Assembly: GCA_946223075.1 (NCBI GenBank)
Contig: CAMILZ010000001.1
Span: 1 to 64,000, forward strand
DNA: 64,000 nucleotides
Reading direction: 5' to 3'
Source of the DNA: an uncultured Dermabacteraceae bacterium
GTDB taxonomy: Bacteria; Actinomycetota; Actinomycetes; Actinomycetales; Dermabacteraceae
A program made the position numbers and the translations under genes. This document shows positions 1 to 8,008 of the stretch, piece after piece. Within the stretch, counting starts at the first letter, position 1. Every line of letters starts with the position of its first letter. The notes under the pieces were generated by a model that did no database searches, was not told the origin of the DNA, and saw nothing but the letters and a program-made list of their open reading frames with translations.

Positions 1-97
1 CGTGAGCCCGCCGCTCTTTGAGTCGATGGAGCTGCTCGGCTACGACTCGACCATTGCCCGCCTCAACTCGTTTGCCGAGTTCCTCGCATCGCGGTGA
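1..97 (+). CDS. C-terminal end of an unidentified protein (partial)
   Basis: An open frame enters from the left edge and ends at the TGA at 95-97, giving about 31 residues that finish in LNSFAEFLASR. The stop overlaps the GTG start of the mevalonate kinase gene (GTGA), so this is probably the gene just upstream in the same operon, and its product may be linked to isoprenoid supply. The visible tail carries no motif I recognise, so no function is assigned. Confidence 0.5.
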   Translation, partial: VSPPLFESMELLGYDSTIARLNSFAEFLASR

Positions 98-1266
98 GCG
101 AAGAGACGTTCGAGTACCCGACCGGGCACGGCCGCGCGCACGCCAAGACGATTCTCATCGGTGAGCACGCGGTCGTGTACGGCCACCCCGCGATCGCTTT
201 TCCCATTCCTCACCTGGGGCTTACGGCAACCGCGAGGCTTTTGCCGTACCCGGATTCGGTAGGGCCACAGACGGGGCGTATCGAGGGTTCGGTCTCGGCC
301 GAGGGCCTCGGCACGATCAGTGGCTCGTATTCCATCACCGAAGGGTTCGCCTTCGATGACCAGACCGTCCCCGGCGACGAGGTGCGCTTCGAGAGCGGTC
401 TGACGCTCGATGTGCCGTCCACTCGGACGGGGGAGCGGCACGGCAAGAGGCGCATTGCGACCGTGGGTGATCCGTCGACGGGTGCGATCTATCTCGACGT
501 CGATACGGAAGAAGCCGAGGACGAGCTCGCCCAGTCGGCCCTGCGCACGATCCTCGGCCACGTTGGCGAAAAGCCCGGCCGTGCCGAGGTCACGGTCGAA
601 GGGAGCATCCCCACGGCCCGCGGCCTCGGTTCGAGCGCCGCGATGGCCAGTGCGATTGCTGTGGCCGTCGCACGCCTGTACGGGCACGAGCTCACAAGCG
701 AGGAGCGCTTCGAACTCGTGCAGTTCGTTGAGCGCATCGCGCACGGCACCCCGAGCGGGCTGGACGCTTATCAAACGATGGCGACGGGGCCGCTGTGGTT
801 CCAGGCGGGGAAGGCAGAGCCTCTCGACCTTGCCGCGATGCCCGCGCTCGTCGTCGCCGATACCGGTCTTCCCGGGCACACGCTCGATGCCGTTCGAGGT
901 ATCCGCGAACGTCGTGAGCGCGACCCGCGCCTCGTGGACCTCGCGCTCGAAACAATCGCCTCCCTCGCACATACAACGCGCGAGGCCCTCCGACTCGGCG
1001 ATATGAGCAGCGTGGGGCGGGCGATGAATGACTGCCAGGGGATCCTCGCCGAACTCGGGGTTTCGCATCTGCGCCTCGACCACCTCGTGGGGGCGGCGCG
1101 GAGTGCGGGGGCACTCGGCGCGAAGCTCACGGGCGGCGGCCAGGGCGGTTGCATCATTGCGCTCGCCCCCTCCCACGGCGCTGTCCCCGCGCTCACGCGC
1201 GCCCTTTCGGCGGCGGGTGCCAAGAATGTGTGGTCGATCAATCCTGCAAGTGAGGAGTGCCCATGA
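94..1266 (+). CDS. mvk: Mevalonate kinase
   Basis: Phosphorylates mevalonate with ATP to 5-phosphomevalonate in the cytoplasm. The 390-residue product is a GHMP-family kinase. It has the N-terminal GEHAVVYG motif at about residues 23-30, the ATP-binding loop GLGSSAA at about 176-182, and the C-terminal glycine-rich motif LTGGGQGG near 344. The start is GTG, overlapping the previous stop; the end overlaps mvaD by ATGA. It opens a six-gene run of mevalonate-pathway genes in which every junction overlaps, so the enzymes are probably translationally coupled. The neighbouring pathway genes make this assignment, rather than another GHMP kinase, very likely. Confidence 0.93.
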   Translation: MSEETFEYPTGHGRAHAKTILIGEHAVVYGHPAIAFPIPHLGLTATARLLPYPDSVGPQTGRIEGSVSAEGLGTISGSYSITEGFAFDDQTVPGDEVRFESGLTLDVPSTRTGERHGKRRIATVGDPSTGAIYLDVDTEEAEDELAQSALRTILGHVGEKPGRAEVTVEGSIPTARGLGSSAAMASAIAVAVARLYGHELTSEERFELVQFVERIAHGTPSGLDAYQTMATGPLWFQAGKAEPLDLAAMPALVVADTGLPGHTLDAVRGIRERRERDPRLVDLALETIASLAHTTREALRLGDMSSVGRAMNDCQGILAELGVSHLRLDHLVGAARSAGALGAKLTGGGQGGCIIALAPSHGAVPALTRALSAAGAKNVWSINPASEECP

Positions 1267-2255
1267 CACGTGCCACCGCCGTTGCCCACCCCAACATCGC
1301 GCTCGTGAAGTATTGGGGCAAGGCCGATCGTGAGCTCAACCTTCCCGCGACGGGCTCACTTTCGCTCACGCTCGATATTTTCCCCACGACCACGACGGTC
1401 AAGCTGACCGACGATTCAGCGGACCGAGTTCTCCTCGATGGGGGAGAACTCACCGGCGATGAGTCTGCGAGGGTCCGCGCGGTCCTCGATCTCGTGCGCG
1501 AGCGGGCAGGCTCGGGTGCTCACGCGCGAGTCACCTCCACAAATACCGTTCCGACGGCTGCCGGGCTCGCGTCGAGCGCGGCCGCATTCGCGGCGCTCGC
1601 GAAAGCATCGGGTGCCGCGTACGGCCTTTCACTGAGCGATGCCGAACTCTCGCGTCTCGCACGCCGTGGCTCGGGTTCCGCGTGCCGCTCGATCTTTGGG
1701 GGTCTTGCCCGCTGGAATAAAGGCTCGAGCGATGAGACGAGCGTTGCGGAGAGCCTTGATTGGCGGGGCGAACCCCTCGCCATGGTCGTTGCGGTCATCT
1801 CGAGTGCGCGCAAAAAGATCAGCAGCCGCGCCGGGATGAATCACACGGTCAAGACTTCCCCCTATTTCGAGGGGTGGGTCTCGTCGAACACGGCGCTCGT
1901 GGAGCGCGCTTCGCGCGCCGTGGCCGAGGCAGATTTCACGAGTCTCGGGGAGATCGCGGAGATGAGCGCGCTGCGCATGCACGCCTCGATGCTTGGCGCA
2001 GAGCCGCCAGTGCGGTACCTCACGGGGAAGAGCTTCGCCATTTTTGATGCGGTCCAAGACCTACGCGACGAAGGCCTCGAGGCGTATGCGAGCGCCGACG
2101 CGGGCCCCAACGTGAAGATTCTGTGTCGCTCGCGCGAGGCCGACCTCGTGGCCCGGTCTCTGCGTGAGAGGATCGAAGGCGTGAAGATGCACGTTGCGAA
2201 CGCCGGCCCCGGCGCCTACCTCCTCGACGAGGGTGAGCGCCCGAGCGCAGCATGA
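1263..2255 (+). CDS. mvaD: Diphosphomevalonate decarboxylase
   Basis: ATP-dependent decarboxylation of mevalonate 5-diphosphate to isopentenyl diphosphate. The 330-residue product has the family signature HPNIALVKYWGK at residues 9-20, the phosphate-binding loop AAGLASSAAAF near residue 100, and SGSACRS near 137. I use the ATG at 1263 rather than the in-frame GTG at 1257, because the GAGGAG at 1252-1257 is a ribosome binding site at correct spacing for 1263 and this gives an ATGA overlap with mvk. The gene ends with an ATGA overlap with mvaK2. Confidence 0.94.
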   Translation: MTRATAVAHPNIALVKYWGKADRELNLPATGSLSLTLDIFPTTTTVKLTDDSADRVLLDGGELTGDESARVRAVLDLVRERAGSGAHARVTSTNTVPTAAGLASSAAAFAALAKASGAAYGLSLSDAELSRLARRGSGSACRSIFGGLARWNKGSSDETSVAESLDWRGEPLAMVVAVISSARKKISSRAGMNHTVKTSPYFEGWVSSNTALVERASRAVAEADFTSLGEIAEMSALRMHASMLGAEPPVRYLTGKSFAIFDAVQDLRDEGLEAYASADAGPNVKILCRSREADLVARSLRERIEGVKMHVANAGPGAYLLDEGERPSAA

Positions 2256-3373
2256 ACGCTTTCGAATTCCGCGCGCCCGGCAAACTTTTTGTCGCGGGCG
2301 AGTACGGTGTCGTGCACCCGGGCAACCCGGCCGTGCTGATTGCGGTCGATCGGGCCATCACGGCACGTGCCCTTCCCGTGCGCCGCGCGTTCGGCGTGCG
2401 CGTGGCAAGCGAGCTGTGGGGCGAGGAGCGCGACTACGAGCCCATAGGCGCGGGATCTTCGGCGGCCGAGCCACGCGAGCCCGTTTTCCTCGCACTCGAC
2501 GTGCTCGAGGAATACCTCGGTTCGCTTCCCGCCCTCGACATTCACGTGTCCTCGAGTCTTGAGGAGCGCGACGGCCGGAAGTATGGCTTCGGCTCGTCGG
2601 GTGCGGTGGTCGTCGCGACGATCGGCGCCGTCCTTCGCGCGCGAGACGCGGAGGTCTCACGGCTCGATCTCTTCAAGCTTTCCGCCCTTGCCGTGCTCGA
2701 GGGCAACGTGCACGCTTCGTGCGCCGATGTGGCGACGAGCGTCCTCGGTGGCTGGGTTTTTTATCGCTCCTTCGACCGCGAGGCAGTGCGCAGCCTGCGC
2801 CGAAGCGAAGGTGTCAAAGCCGCTCTCGCGGCGACCTGGCCGGGGCTCGCGCTTGAGACTCTCGAGCCGCCCGCGGAGCTCGAAGCCGTGATCGGCTGGA
2901 GCGGGGCGCCGGCCTCGACTCGCTCCCTCGTGGCCCAGGTGGATGAGGCCGCCCGCGAAGGGCGCCTCGATCTCGACGCTTTCGCGTGCGTGAACGCCGC
3001 ACACGTCGAGCGCCTTGCGCACGACCTGCGCGCTGGCGACTTGCCGGCCGCGAGGGCAACACTCGAAGCGGTTCTCGCGCAGCTTCGCGACCTCGACCGG
3101 GCGGCCGGCGGCGAGAAGCCACTCGGTATTGAAACTCCCGCCCTCAGAGCCATGACCGACATCGCCACCGAATGCGGTGCCGCGGCGAAACTCTCGGGAG
3201 CAGGCGGCGGAGACTGCGTCATCGCCCTTGCTCCGAGCGCGCGCACGGCGAGGGCCGTGAGGGAGGCCTGGCGTACAGCGGGACTGGTGGCGCTCGAGGT
3301 GGGCGTGCAGGCGTCGGACCCCGTTCGCCCTCACGAGAACACGACAGGAAAGCGAGGAAGCGCCCATGAGTAG
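2252..3373 (+). CDS. mvaK2: Phosphomevalonate kinase
   Basis: Converts 5-phosphomevalonate to 5-diphosphomevalonate using ATP. The 373-residue GHMP kinase shows APGKLFVAGEYGVV at residues 8-21, the loop GFGSSGA at about 112-118, and LSGAGGGDC near 313. It sits between mvaD and fni, the usual place of the third kinase-type enzyme in actinobacterial mevalonate operons. It overlaps mvaD by ATGA and the fni start by 8 bases. Residues 330-373 are a less conserved tail rich in polar residues. Confidence 0.92.
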   Translation: MNAFEFRAPGKLFVAGEYGVVHPGNPAVLIAVDRAITARALPVRRAFGVRVASELWGEERDYEPIGAGSSAAEPREPVFLALDVLEEYLGSLPALDIHVSSSLEERDGRKYGFGSSGAVVVATIGAVLRARDAEVSRLDLFKLSALAVLEGNVHASCADVATSVLGGWVFYRSFDREAVRSLRRSEGVKAALAATWPGLALETLEPPAELEAVIGWSGAPASTRSLVAQVDEAAREGRLDLDAFACVNAAHVERLAHDLRAGDLPAARATLEAVLAQLRDLDRAAGGEKPLGIETPALRAMTDIATECGAAAKLSGAGGGDCVIALAPSARTARAVREAWRTAGLVALEVGVQASDPVRPHENTTGKRGSAHE

Positions 3374-4451
3374 TTCACGCAAGGACGACCACGTGCGGCT
3401 CGCGATGGAGCAAGAGACCGCTCATCGCCGCTCGAGGGATTTTGACGACGTACGCGTGGTGCACCACGCCCTCGGCGCCGTGAACGTGGACTCGGTGAGT
3501 CTCGATGTTGAGGTTGCGGACCGCACCTGGACGCTGCCGTTTTACATCAACGGCATGACGGGCGGAAGTGAATTCACCGGGAAGATCAATCAGGCTCTCG
3601 CGATCGCGGCCGCGGAGACGGGAATCGCGATGGCCTCGGGGTCGATGAGCGCGTATTTCAAGGACCCGTCGTGCGCCTCAAGTTTCACGGTTCTACGCGA
3701 GGAGAATCCGCACGGCTTCCTCATGGCGAACCTTTCGGCAAACGCGAGCCCCGAGCAAGCGCGCGAAGCGGTCGAGTTGATTGACGCCGATGCGCTCCAA
3801 ATTCACGTGAATGCGGTGCAGGAAATCGTGATGCCCGAAGGTGATCGCGAGTTTGAGCACTGGCCTCAGCACATCAAGGCGATCGCGCGTGCCGTGGACG
3901 TCCCCGTCATCGTCAAGGAAGTGGGCTTCGGCATCACGGGCACCACAGTGCGCACGCTTTCCTCCCTCGGCGTCGCGTACGTGGACGTTGCGGGCAACGG
4001 CGGAACCGACTTCGCGCGTATCGAAAGCGCGCGCAGGAGCGATAAGTTCTCGCACCTCAACGGTTGGGGACAAAGCGCGATCGAAAGCCTTATCGACGCG
4101 CGAGGCGCCTCGCGCGATACCGGTCTCCCGCTTTTTGCGAGTGGTGGCGTGCGCACGAGCCTCGATGTCCTCAAAGCCCTCGCCCTCGGTGCGAAAGCCG
4201 TGGGCGTTGCGGGCGGTTTCCTCGCGATCGTGCGCGAGGACGGCCCCGATGCCCTCATCGGCGAGATCCGCACGTGGGAGGAGCAGCTGCGCTCGATGAT
4301 GGCGCTCGTGGGGGCACGAAACACGTCCGCCCTCACGCACACGGATCTTGTGCTCACGGGAAACGTGCGCGCGTACGCGCAGGCGCGAGGATTTGATCTT
4401 TCTCATTTCGCGCGTCGAAGCGGCAAGGCAAGTGGAGGTTCACATGAGTGA
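3366..4451 (+). CDS. fni: Isopentenyl-diphosphate delta-isomerase, type 2 (FMN/NADPH)
   Basis: Interconverts isopentenyl and dimethylallyl diphosphate. The 361-residue protein is the type 2 isomerase, a TIM-barrel flavoenzyme unrelated to the type 1 metal enzyme. Evidence is the N-terminal RKDDHVRLA (residues 5-13), the INGMTGGS stretch near 60, GNGGTDF near 209-215, and ASGGVRT near 258. It makes the dimethylallyl diphosphate needed to start prenyl chains. Start at ATG 3366 inside the end of mvaK2, and end overlapping mvaA. Confidence 0.95.
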   Translation: MSSSRKDDHVRLAMEQETAHRRSRDFDDVRVVHHALGAVNVDSVSLDVEVADRTWTLPFYINGMTGGSEFTGKINQALAIAAAETGIAMASGSMSAYFKDPSCASSFTVLREENPHGFLMANLSANASPEQAREAVELIDADALQIHVNAVQEIVMPEGDREFEHWPQHIKAIARAVDVPVIVKEVGFGITGTTVRTLSSLGVAYVDVAGNGGTDFARIESARRSDKFSHLNGWGQSAIESLIDARGASRDTGLPLFASGGVRTSLDVLKALALGAKAVGVAGGFLAIVREDGPDALIGEIRTWEEQLRSMMALVGARNTSALTHTDLVLTGNVRAYAQARGFDLSHFARRSGKASGGSHE

Positions 4452-5505
4452 CAAGCGCGATCAGGGCACGTTCGCCCAGATCCCCATGAAATGGCTCGGC
4501 CCCCTTCGGATCAGCGGCAACGTTGCCGAGGGCGAGGTCGAAGTGCCGCTCGCCACCTACGAGACGACCCTGTTCCCCTCGGTCAAGCGCGGCGCGACCG
4601 TGTCGCGTCTCGTCGAGGGCGGTATCCGCACGACCCTCGTGGACGAGCGCATGACTCGCTCGATCCTGTTCGAGGCCGATTCAGCGGCCGACGCCCACGA
4701 AGCCGCCCGGCGCGTGTGTGCCGATCTCCCCGCCCTCCAGGAGGTCGTGGCGTCGACGAGTCGCTTTGCACGGCTCATCGACGTTGCTCCCGAGATCGTG
4801 GGCAACCTTCTTTATCTTCGCCTTGAGTTCCTCACGGGTGACGCGGCTGGTCACAACATGGTGACTCTTGCCGCCGACGCGCTCATGCCCGCCATCGCGA
4901 GCCGCGAAAGCGCGCTTCGCTACGCGAGCATTTCCGGCAACTACTGCACCGATAAGAAACCCTCGGCGGTGAATGGCATTCGCGGTCGCGGCAAGAATGT
5001 CATCGCCGAAATCGTGCTCCCCGAAGAGGTCCTGCGGCGCAGGCTTCGCACGAGTGCCGAACGCATGGTTGATCTCAACGTGCGCAAGAACCTCGTGGGC
5101 GGGATCGCCGCCGGTTCGCTCAGGAGTGCGAATGCGCACTACGCGAACATGCTGCTCGGTTTCTACCTCGCGACCGGCCAGGACGCCGCCAACATCGTTG
5201 AAGGAAGCCAGGGCATTACGCACGCCGAACGTCGCGGCGCGGGCGGTGAGGATCTCTACTTCTCGTGCACGATCCCACACCTCATCGTCGGTTCCGTCGG
5301 CAACGGCAAGGGTCTCGATTTTGTGAGCGAAAATCTCGCGCGGCTCGGCTGCCGCGAGGAACGCGAACCCGGCGACAATGCGCGTCGACTTGCGGGGCTT
5401 GCCGCCGCAACCGTGCTGTGCGGGGAGCTGTCCCTCATGGCCGCGCAAACCAATCCGGGCGAGCTCATGGCCGCCCACGTCCAGTTTGAAAGGAGCTCGC
5501 GATGA
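4444..5505 (+). CDS. mvaA: Hydroxymethylglutaryl-CoA reductase (class I type)
   Basis: Reduces HMG-CoA to mevalonate, normally with NADPH in class I enzymes. The 353-residue product has the core GNYCTDKKPSAVNGIRGRGK beginning near residue 160 and the cofactor/dimer motif GQDAANIVEGSQG near 243, both closer to class I than to the bacterial class II enzyme. A catalytic histidine lies in GELMAAHVQ close to the C-terminus. An in-frame open stretch extends upstream to 4348, but the ATG at 4444 starts the recognisable protein, has GGAGG just upstream, and overlaps the fni stop. Confidence 0.93.
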   Translation: MSDKRDQGTFAQIPMKWLGPLRISGNVAEGEVEVPLATYETTLFPSVKRGATVSRLVEGGIRTTLVDERMTRSILFEADSAADAHEAARRVCADLPALQEVVASTSRFARLIDVAPEIVGNLLYLRLEFLTGDAAGHNMVTLAADALMPAIASRESALRYASISGNYCTDKKPSAVNGIRGRGKNVIAEIVLPEEVLRRRLRTSAERMVDLNVRKNLVGGIAAGSLRSANAHYANMLLGFYLATGQDAANIVEGSQGITHAERRGAGGEDLYFSCTIPHLIVGSVGNGKGLDFVSENLARLGCREEREPGDNARRLAGLAAATVLCGELSLMAAQTNPGELMAAHVQFERSSR

Positions 5506-6662
5506 CCCGGACGATCGGCATCACCGATATTTCGGCGGCAACGACGTCGCTCTTCCTCCCACTCACCGCCCTCGCCGAGGCTCAAGGTACGAGCGCCGGG
5601 AAGTACCTGCGCGGCATTGGCCAGCACGAAATGAGCGTTCCGTGCGAAGACGAGGACATCGTGACTCTCGCGGCTCGCGCCGCGGCTCCCATCCTTGAGC
5701 GGCATGGCGCAGGCGAGATCCGCACCCTCGTTCTCGCGACCGAAACGGGCATCGACCAGTCGAAAGCCGCGGGGATCTACGTGCACGAACTCCTCGAGCT
5801 CCCCGAAAACGTTCGCGTCGTCGAACTCAAAGAGGCGTGCTATTCGGCGACGGCGGCGCTCCAGTTCGCCCTCGGCATCGTGGCGCGTAACCCCGGCGAG
5901 AAAGTCCTCGTGATCGCGAGCGATATCGCCCGCTACGAGCTTGATTCGAGCGGTGAGGCGACCCAGGGTGCGGGTGCGCTCGCGATGCTCGTGAGCGCCG
6001 ATCCAAAGATCGTGGCCATCGAGCCCGCCTCGGGTCTTTTTACCGAAAACGTCCACGATTTCTGGCGCCCTAACGATCGCACCACCGCGCTCGTCGACGG
6101 TCGCTTTTCGGTCACCGTGTACCTGCGTGCCGTCACTGCCGCGTACGACGACTACGTGAAGCGCGGGGGAGTGGAGTTCGCAGGCCTTTCGCGCGTGTGC
6201 TTCCACCAGCCCTTCACGAAGATGGCGGCGAAAGCGATGCAGACGCTTGCGAAGCACACGGGCGCCGATTCCGTCGCCGAAGCCGTGTCCTCTCTCGAGG
6301 AGACGATGATCCTCAACCGCCGCCTCGGCAACAGCTATACCGCGTCGGTCTACGTGGGGCTCCTCTCGCTTCTCGAGAACGCCGAGCTCGACGCGGGGGA
6401 GCGCATCGGCATCTTCAGCTATGGCTCGGGTGCCGTCGCGGAGTTCTTCGCCGGCACGCTCGTGGAGGGGTACCGAGAGCAGCTGCGCCCGGGGGCGCTT
6501 GCGACTCAGCTCGATGCGCGGCGGGAAATCGGCTACGACGAGTACCGCGAACGTCACGTTCTCGCGGACCGTACGGGCGACTTCGAAGCCCGGGTGGAGG
6601 GGCAGGGGCTGTTCCGGTTCGCGGGTGTGCGCGACTCGATCCGGGTGTACGAAAAAGCGTGA
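5502..6662 (+). CDS. mvaS: Hydroxymethylglutaryl-CoA synthase
   Basis: Condenses acetyl-CoA with acetoacetyl-CoA to HMG-CoA, the committed entry to the pathway. The 386-residue thiolase-fold protein has the acyl-accepting cysteine at about residue 113 (KEACYSATAAL), a catalytic histidine at about 235 (HQPFTKMAAKAM), and the C-terminal GNSYTASVYVG and GSGAVAEFF motifs. It overlaps mvaA by ATGA and is the last gene of the operon. No acetoacetyl-CoA thiolase or prenyl transferase is visible in the cluster, so these must be encoded elsewhere. Confidence 0.94.
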   Translation: MTRTIGITDISAATTSLFLPLTALAEAQGTSAGKYLRGIGQHEMSVPCEDEDIVTLAARAAAPILERHGAGEIRTLVLATETGIDQSKAAGIYVHELLELPENVRVVELKEACYSATAALQFALGIVARNPGEKVLVIASDIARYELDSSGEATQGAGALAMLVSADPKIVAIEPASGLFTENVHDFWRPNDRTTALVDGRFSVTVYLRAVTAAYDDYVKRGGVEFAGLSRVCFHQPFTKMAAKAMQTLAKHTGADSVAEAVSSLEETMILNRRLGNSYTASVYVGLLSLLENAELDAGERIGIFSYGSGAVAEFFAGTLVEGYREQLRPGALATQLDARREIGYDEYRERHVLADRTGDFEARVEGQGLFRFAGVRDSIRVYEKA

Positions 6663-6667
6663 GAAGG

Positions 6668-6700
6668 GGGTCCGACGCTTGCCCGGCTACCGTCGGACCC
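6668..6700 (+). terminator. Hairpin after the mevalonate operon
   Basis: A perfect 10-bp stem (GGGTCCGACG with CGTCGGACCC) around a 13-base loop starts 5 bases after the mvaS stop. No clear T-tract follows, so it may be an inefficient terminator or a 3'-end stabiliser. Confidence 0.55.
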
Positions 6701-6739
6701 GCTCTCGTGTGAAGGCTTCCACAATGGGCCCATGAAAAG

Positions 6740-6768
6740 TTGCCGGGCCCTGCGGGCTCGACTACTGT
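6740..6768 (+). promoter_or_regulatory. Candidate promoter of tRNA-Gln
   Basis: TTGCCG and TACTGT are spaced by 17 bases and end about 32 bases before the tRNA-Gln 5' end. This fits a housekeeping sigma promoter. It is inferred from spacing and consensus only. Confidence 0.4.
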
Positions 6769-6800
6769 TGTATTTCGTTCGGTTCGCCGAGCGAAACCCT

Positions 6801-6872
6801 TGGGGTATGGTGTAATTGGCAACACGGCTGATTCTGGTTCAGTTGTTCTAGGTTCGAGTCCTGGTACCCCAG
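6801..6872 (+). tRNA. tRNA-Gln (anticodon CTG)
   Basis: The acceptor stem TGGGGTA pairs with TACCCCA, followed by discriminator G. The anticodon stem GCTGA/TCAGT carries loop TTCTGGT with anticodon CTG. The T arm CTAGG/CCTGG holds the TTCGAGT loop. The first base U paired with A is usual for bacterial tRNA-Gln. CCA is not encoded. Confidence 0.96.
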
Positions 6873-6896
6873 CGATGCAGGTCACACGGCCTGGAT

Positions 6897-6925
6897 TTGG
6901 AAACTGCCAGCAGGTTTGCTAAAGT
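6897..6925 (+). promoter_or_regulatory. Candidate promoter of tRNA-Glu
   Basis: TTGGAA and TAAAGT are separated by 17 bases, with the -10 box ending 23 bases before the tRNA-Glu 5' end. This suggests tRNA-Glu has its own promoter rather than depending only on readthrough from tRNA-Gln. Confidence 0.5.
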
Positions 6926-6948
6926 TTCTACGGCCTCATTGAGGTAAG

Positions 6949-7021
6949 GCCCCGTTCGTCTAGCGGCCTAGGACGTCGCCCTCTCACGGCGGTAACACCG
7001 GTTCAAATCCGGTACGGGGTA
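6949..7021 (+). tRNA. tRNA-Glu (anticodon CTC)
   Basis: The acceptor stem GCCCCGT pairs with ACGGGGT with discriminator A. The anticodon stem TCGCC/GGCGG has loop CTCTCAC, anticodon CTC. The T stem CCGG/CCGG carries the TTCAAAT loop. CCA is not encoded. A strong terminator follows 11 bases later. Confidence 0.96.
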
Positions 7022-7032
7022 CGGAAGGGAAA

Positions 7033-7062
7033 AACCCGATCACTTCGGTGGTCGGGTTTTTT
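7033..7062 (+). terminator. Rho-independent terminator of the tRNA pair
   Basis: An 11-bp stem, AACCCGATCAC with GTGGTCGGGTT (one T-G pair), is closed by a TTCG tetraloop and followed by a run of six T residues. It has all the features of an intrinsic terminator. Confidence 0.9.
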
Positions 7063-7109
7063 CGTACCCGGGACCTTTCCGGCGTATCCTTGAAGCCAGC
7101 AGGGAGTTT

Positions 7110-7129
7110 GGCTCACAAAAGCGTGAGCC
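7110..7129 (+). promoter_or_regulatory. Inverted repeat in the leader of the stress protein gene
   Basis: GGCTCAC and GTGAGCC flank a 6-base spacer, 20 bases before the start codon. A TATCCT box at 7085-7090 could be the -10 element, which would put this repeat inside the mRNA leader. It could be an operator or a small hairpin next to the ribosome binding site. Confidence 0.4.
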
Positions 7130-7149
7130 CGGCCGTGGAAGGAAAAACC

Positions 7150-7968
7150 ATGAGTGCAAATGAAGGCCGCATCGTTGTCGGAGTTGAAGACACCGAAGAA
7201 TCCGATCACGCAATCCGATGGGCGGCGCGCAACGCCCTGGCTCTGAAGAAGCCCCTGCATCTCGTGCACGCCTTCGTATGGCCCCTCATGGGCGTCGATG
7301 TTGATCCCGTGCCTGGTGTGAGCGGTTCGGGCCTCAAGGTTGCCGCACAGCGCCTCCTCGATGAGGCCGCGCAGATCGCATACGAGGTTGCCCCGGGATG
7401 CGAAGTGACGACCCAGATTGTGGACGGTCGCGCGGTGGACGTTCTCATCCAGCAGTCGGAGACCGCCGACGCCCTCGTCGTGGGCTCACGCGGGCTCGGG
7501 CGCTTCCTCTCGCTCATCGTGGGATCCACGAGTTCGGCGCTGCTCACGCGCGCGAAGTGCTCCATCGTGGTGGTGCGCGGCGACATTGCCGCCGACGGCC
7601 CCGTCGCGGTGTTCTACGACGGCGGAACGGCGTTTGACTGCGCCCTCGAGCGCGCGGCGGAGTTCGCGAAGATTTACGGCACGGGCGTGCGAGTGATCCC
7701 CTCGATCGTGATCCCCGAGGAAAAATGGGCGGGAATCCTCGAGTGGGCGCAGCAATACTTGCGCACGGTCGCCCCCGATGTTGATGTGGAAATCACCGAG
7801 TACGGCCGCCAACACACCGCGAAGGAACTCATTAGGCGCAGCGAAGGTACGCGGCTCATCGTTGCGAATGCGCGCGCGAAGCACGAGGAGCTCGAGCGTC
7901 AGCCGGTCGTCTCCAATACCGCGTTCCTGCAATACGCGAACACACCCGTGTGGCTCGAGCGGCAGTGA
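7150..7968 (+). CDS. Universal stress protein with two UspA domains
   Basis: A 272-residue cytoplasmic protein with two tandem UspA domains. The first (about residues 5-145) starts RIVVGVEDTEESDHAIRWA and has the ATP-binding type loop GSRGLGRFLSLIVGSTSSA. The second (about 150-270) is degenerate, with VAVFYDGG at its start and no complete G-2X-G-9X-G motif. Actinobacterial double-UspA proteins respond to hypoxia and stasis, but the partner here is unknown. The start ATG 7150 is preceded by GGAAGGA; the upstream open frame crosses the tRNA-Glu terminator and is not coding. Confidence 0.85.
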   Translation: MSANEGRIVVGVEDTEESDHAIRWAARNALALKKPLHLVHAFVWPLMGVDVDPVPGVSGSGLKVAAQRLLDEAAQIAYEVAPGCEVTTQIVDGRAVDVLIQQSETADALVVGSRGLGRFLSLIVGSTSSALLTRAKCSIVVVRGDIAADGPVAVFYDGGTAFDCALERAAEFAKIYGTGVRVIPSIVIPEEKWAGILEWAQQYLRTVAPDVDVEITEYGRQHTAKELIRRSEGTRLIVANARAKHEELERQPVVSNTAFLQYANTPVWLERQ

Positions 7969-7987
7969 GCCGCCCGGCCCTCACGGC

Positions 7988-8008
7988 GCCGGGGTGCTAA
8001 ACCCCGGC
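7988..8008. terminator. Hairpin between two convergent genes
   Basis: GCCGGGGT and ACCCCGGC pair around a 5-base loop, between the stress protein and the convergent IclR gene. It overlaps the last IclR codons. No strong T-run follows on either strand, so termination is uncertain. Confidence 0.4.

Noticed and set aside
40..1269. A 409-codon minus-strand frame opposite mevalonate kinase.
   Set aside because: No recognisable domain; the opposite strand carries a complete GHMP kinase.
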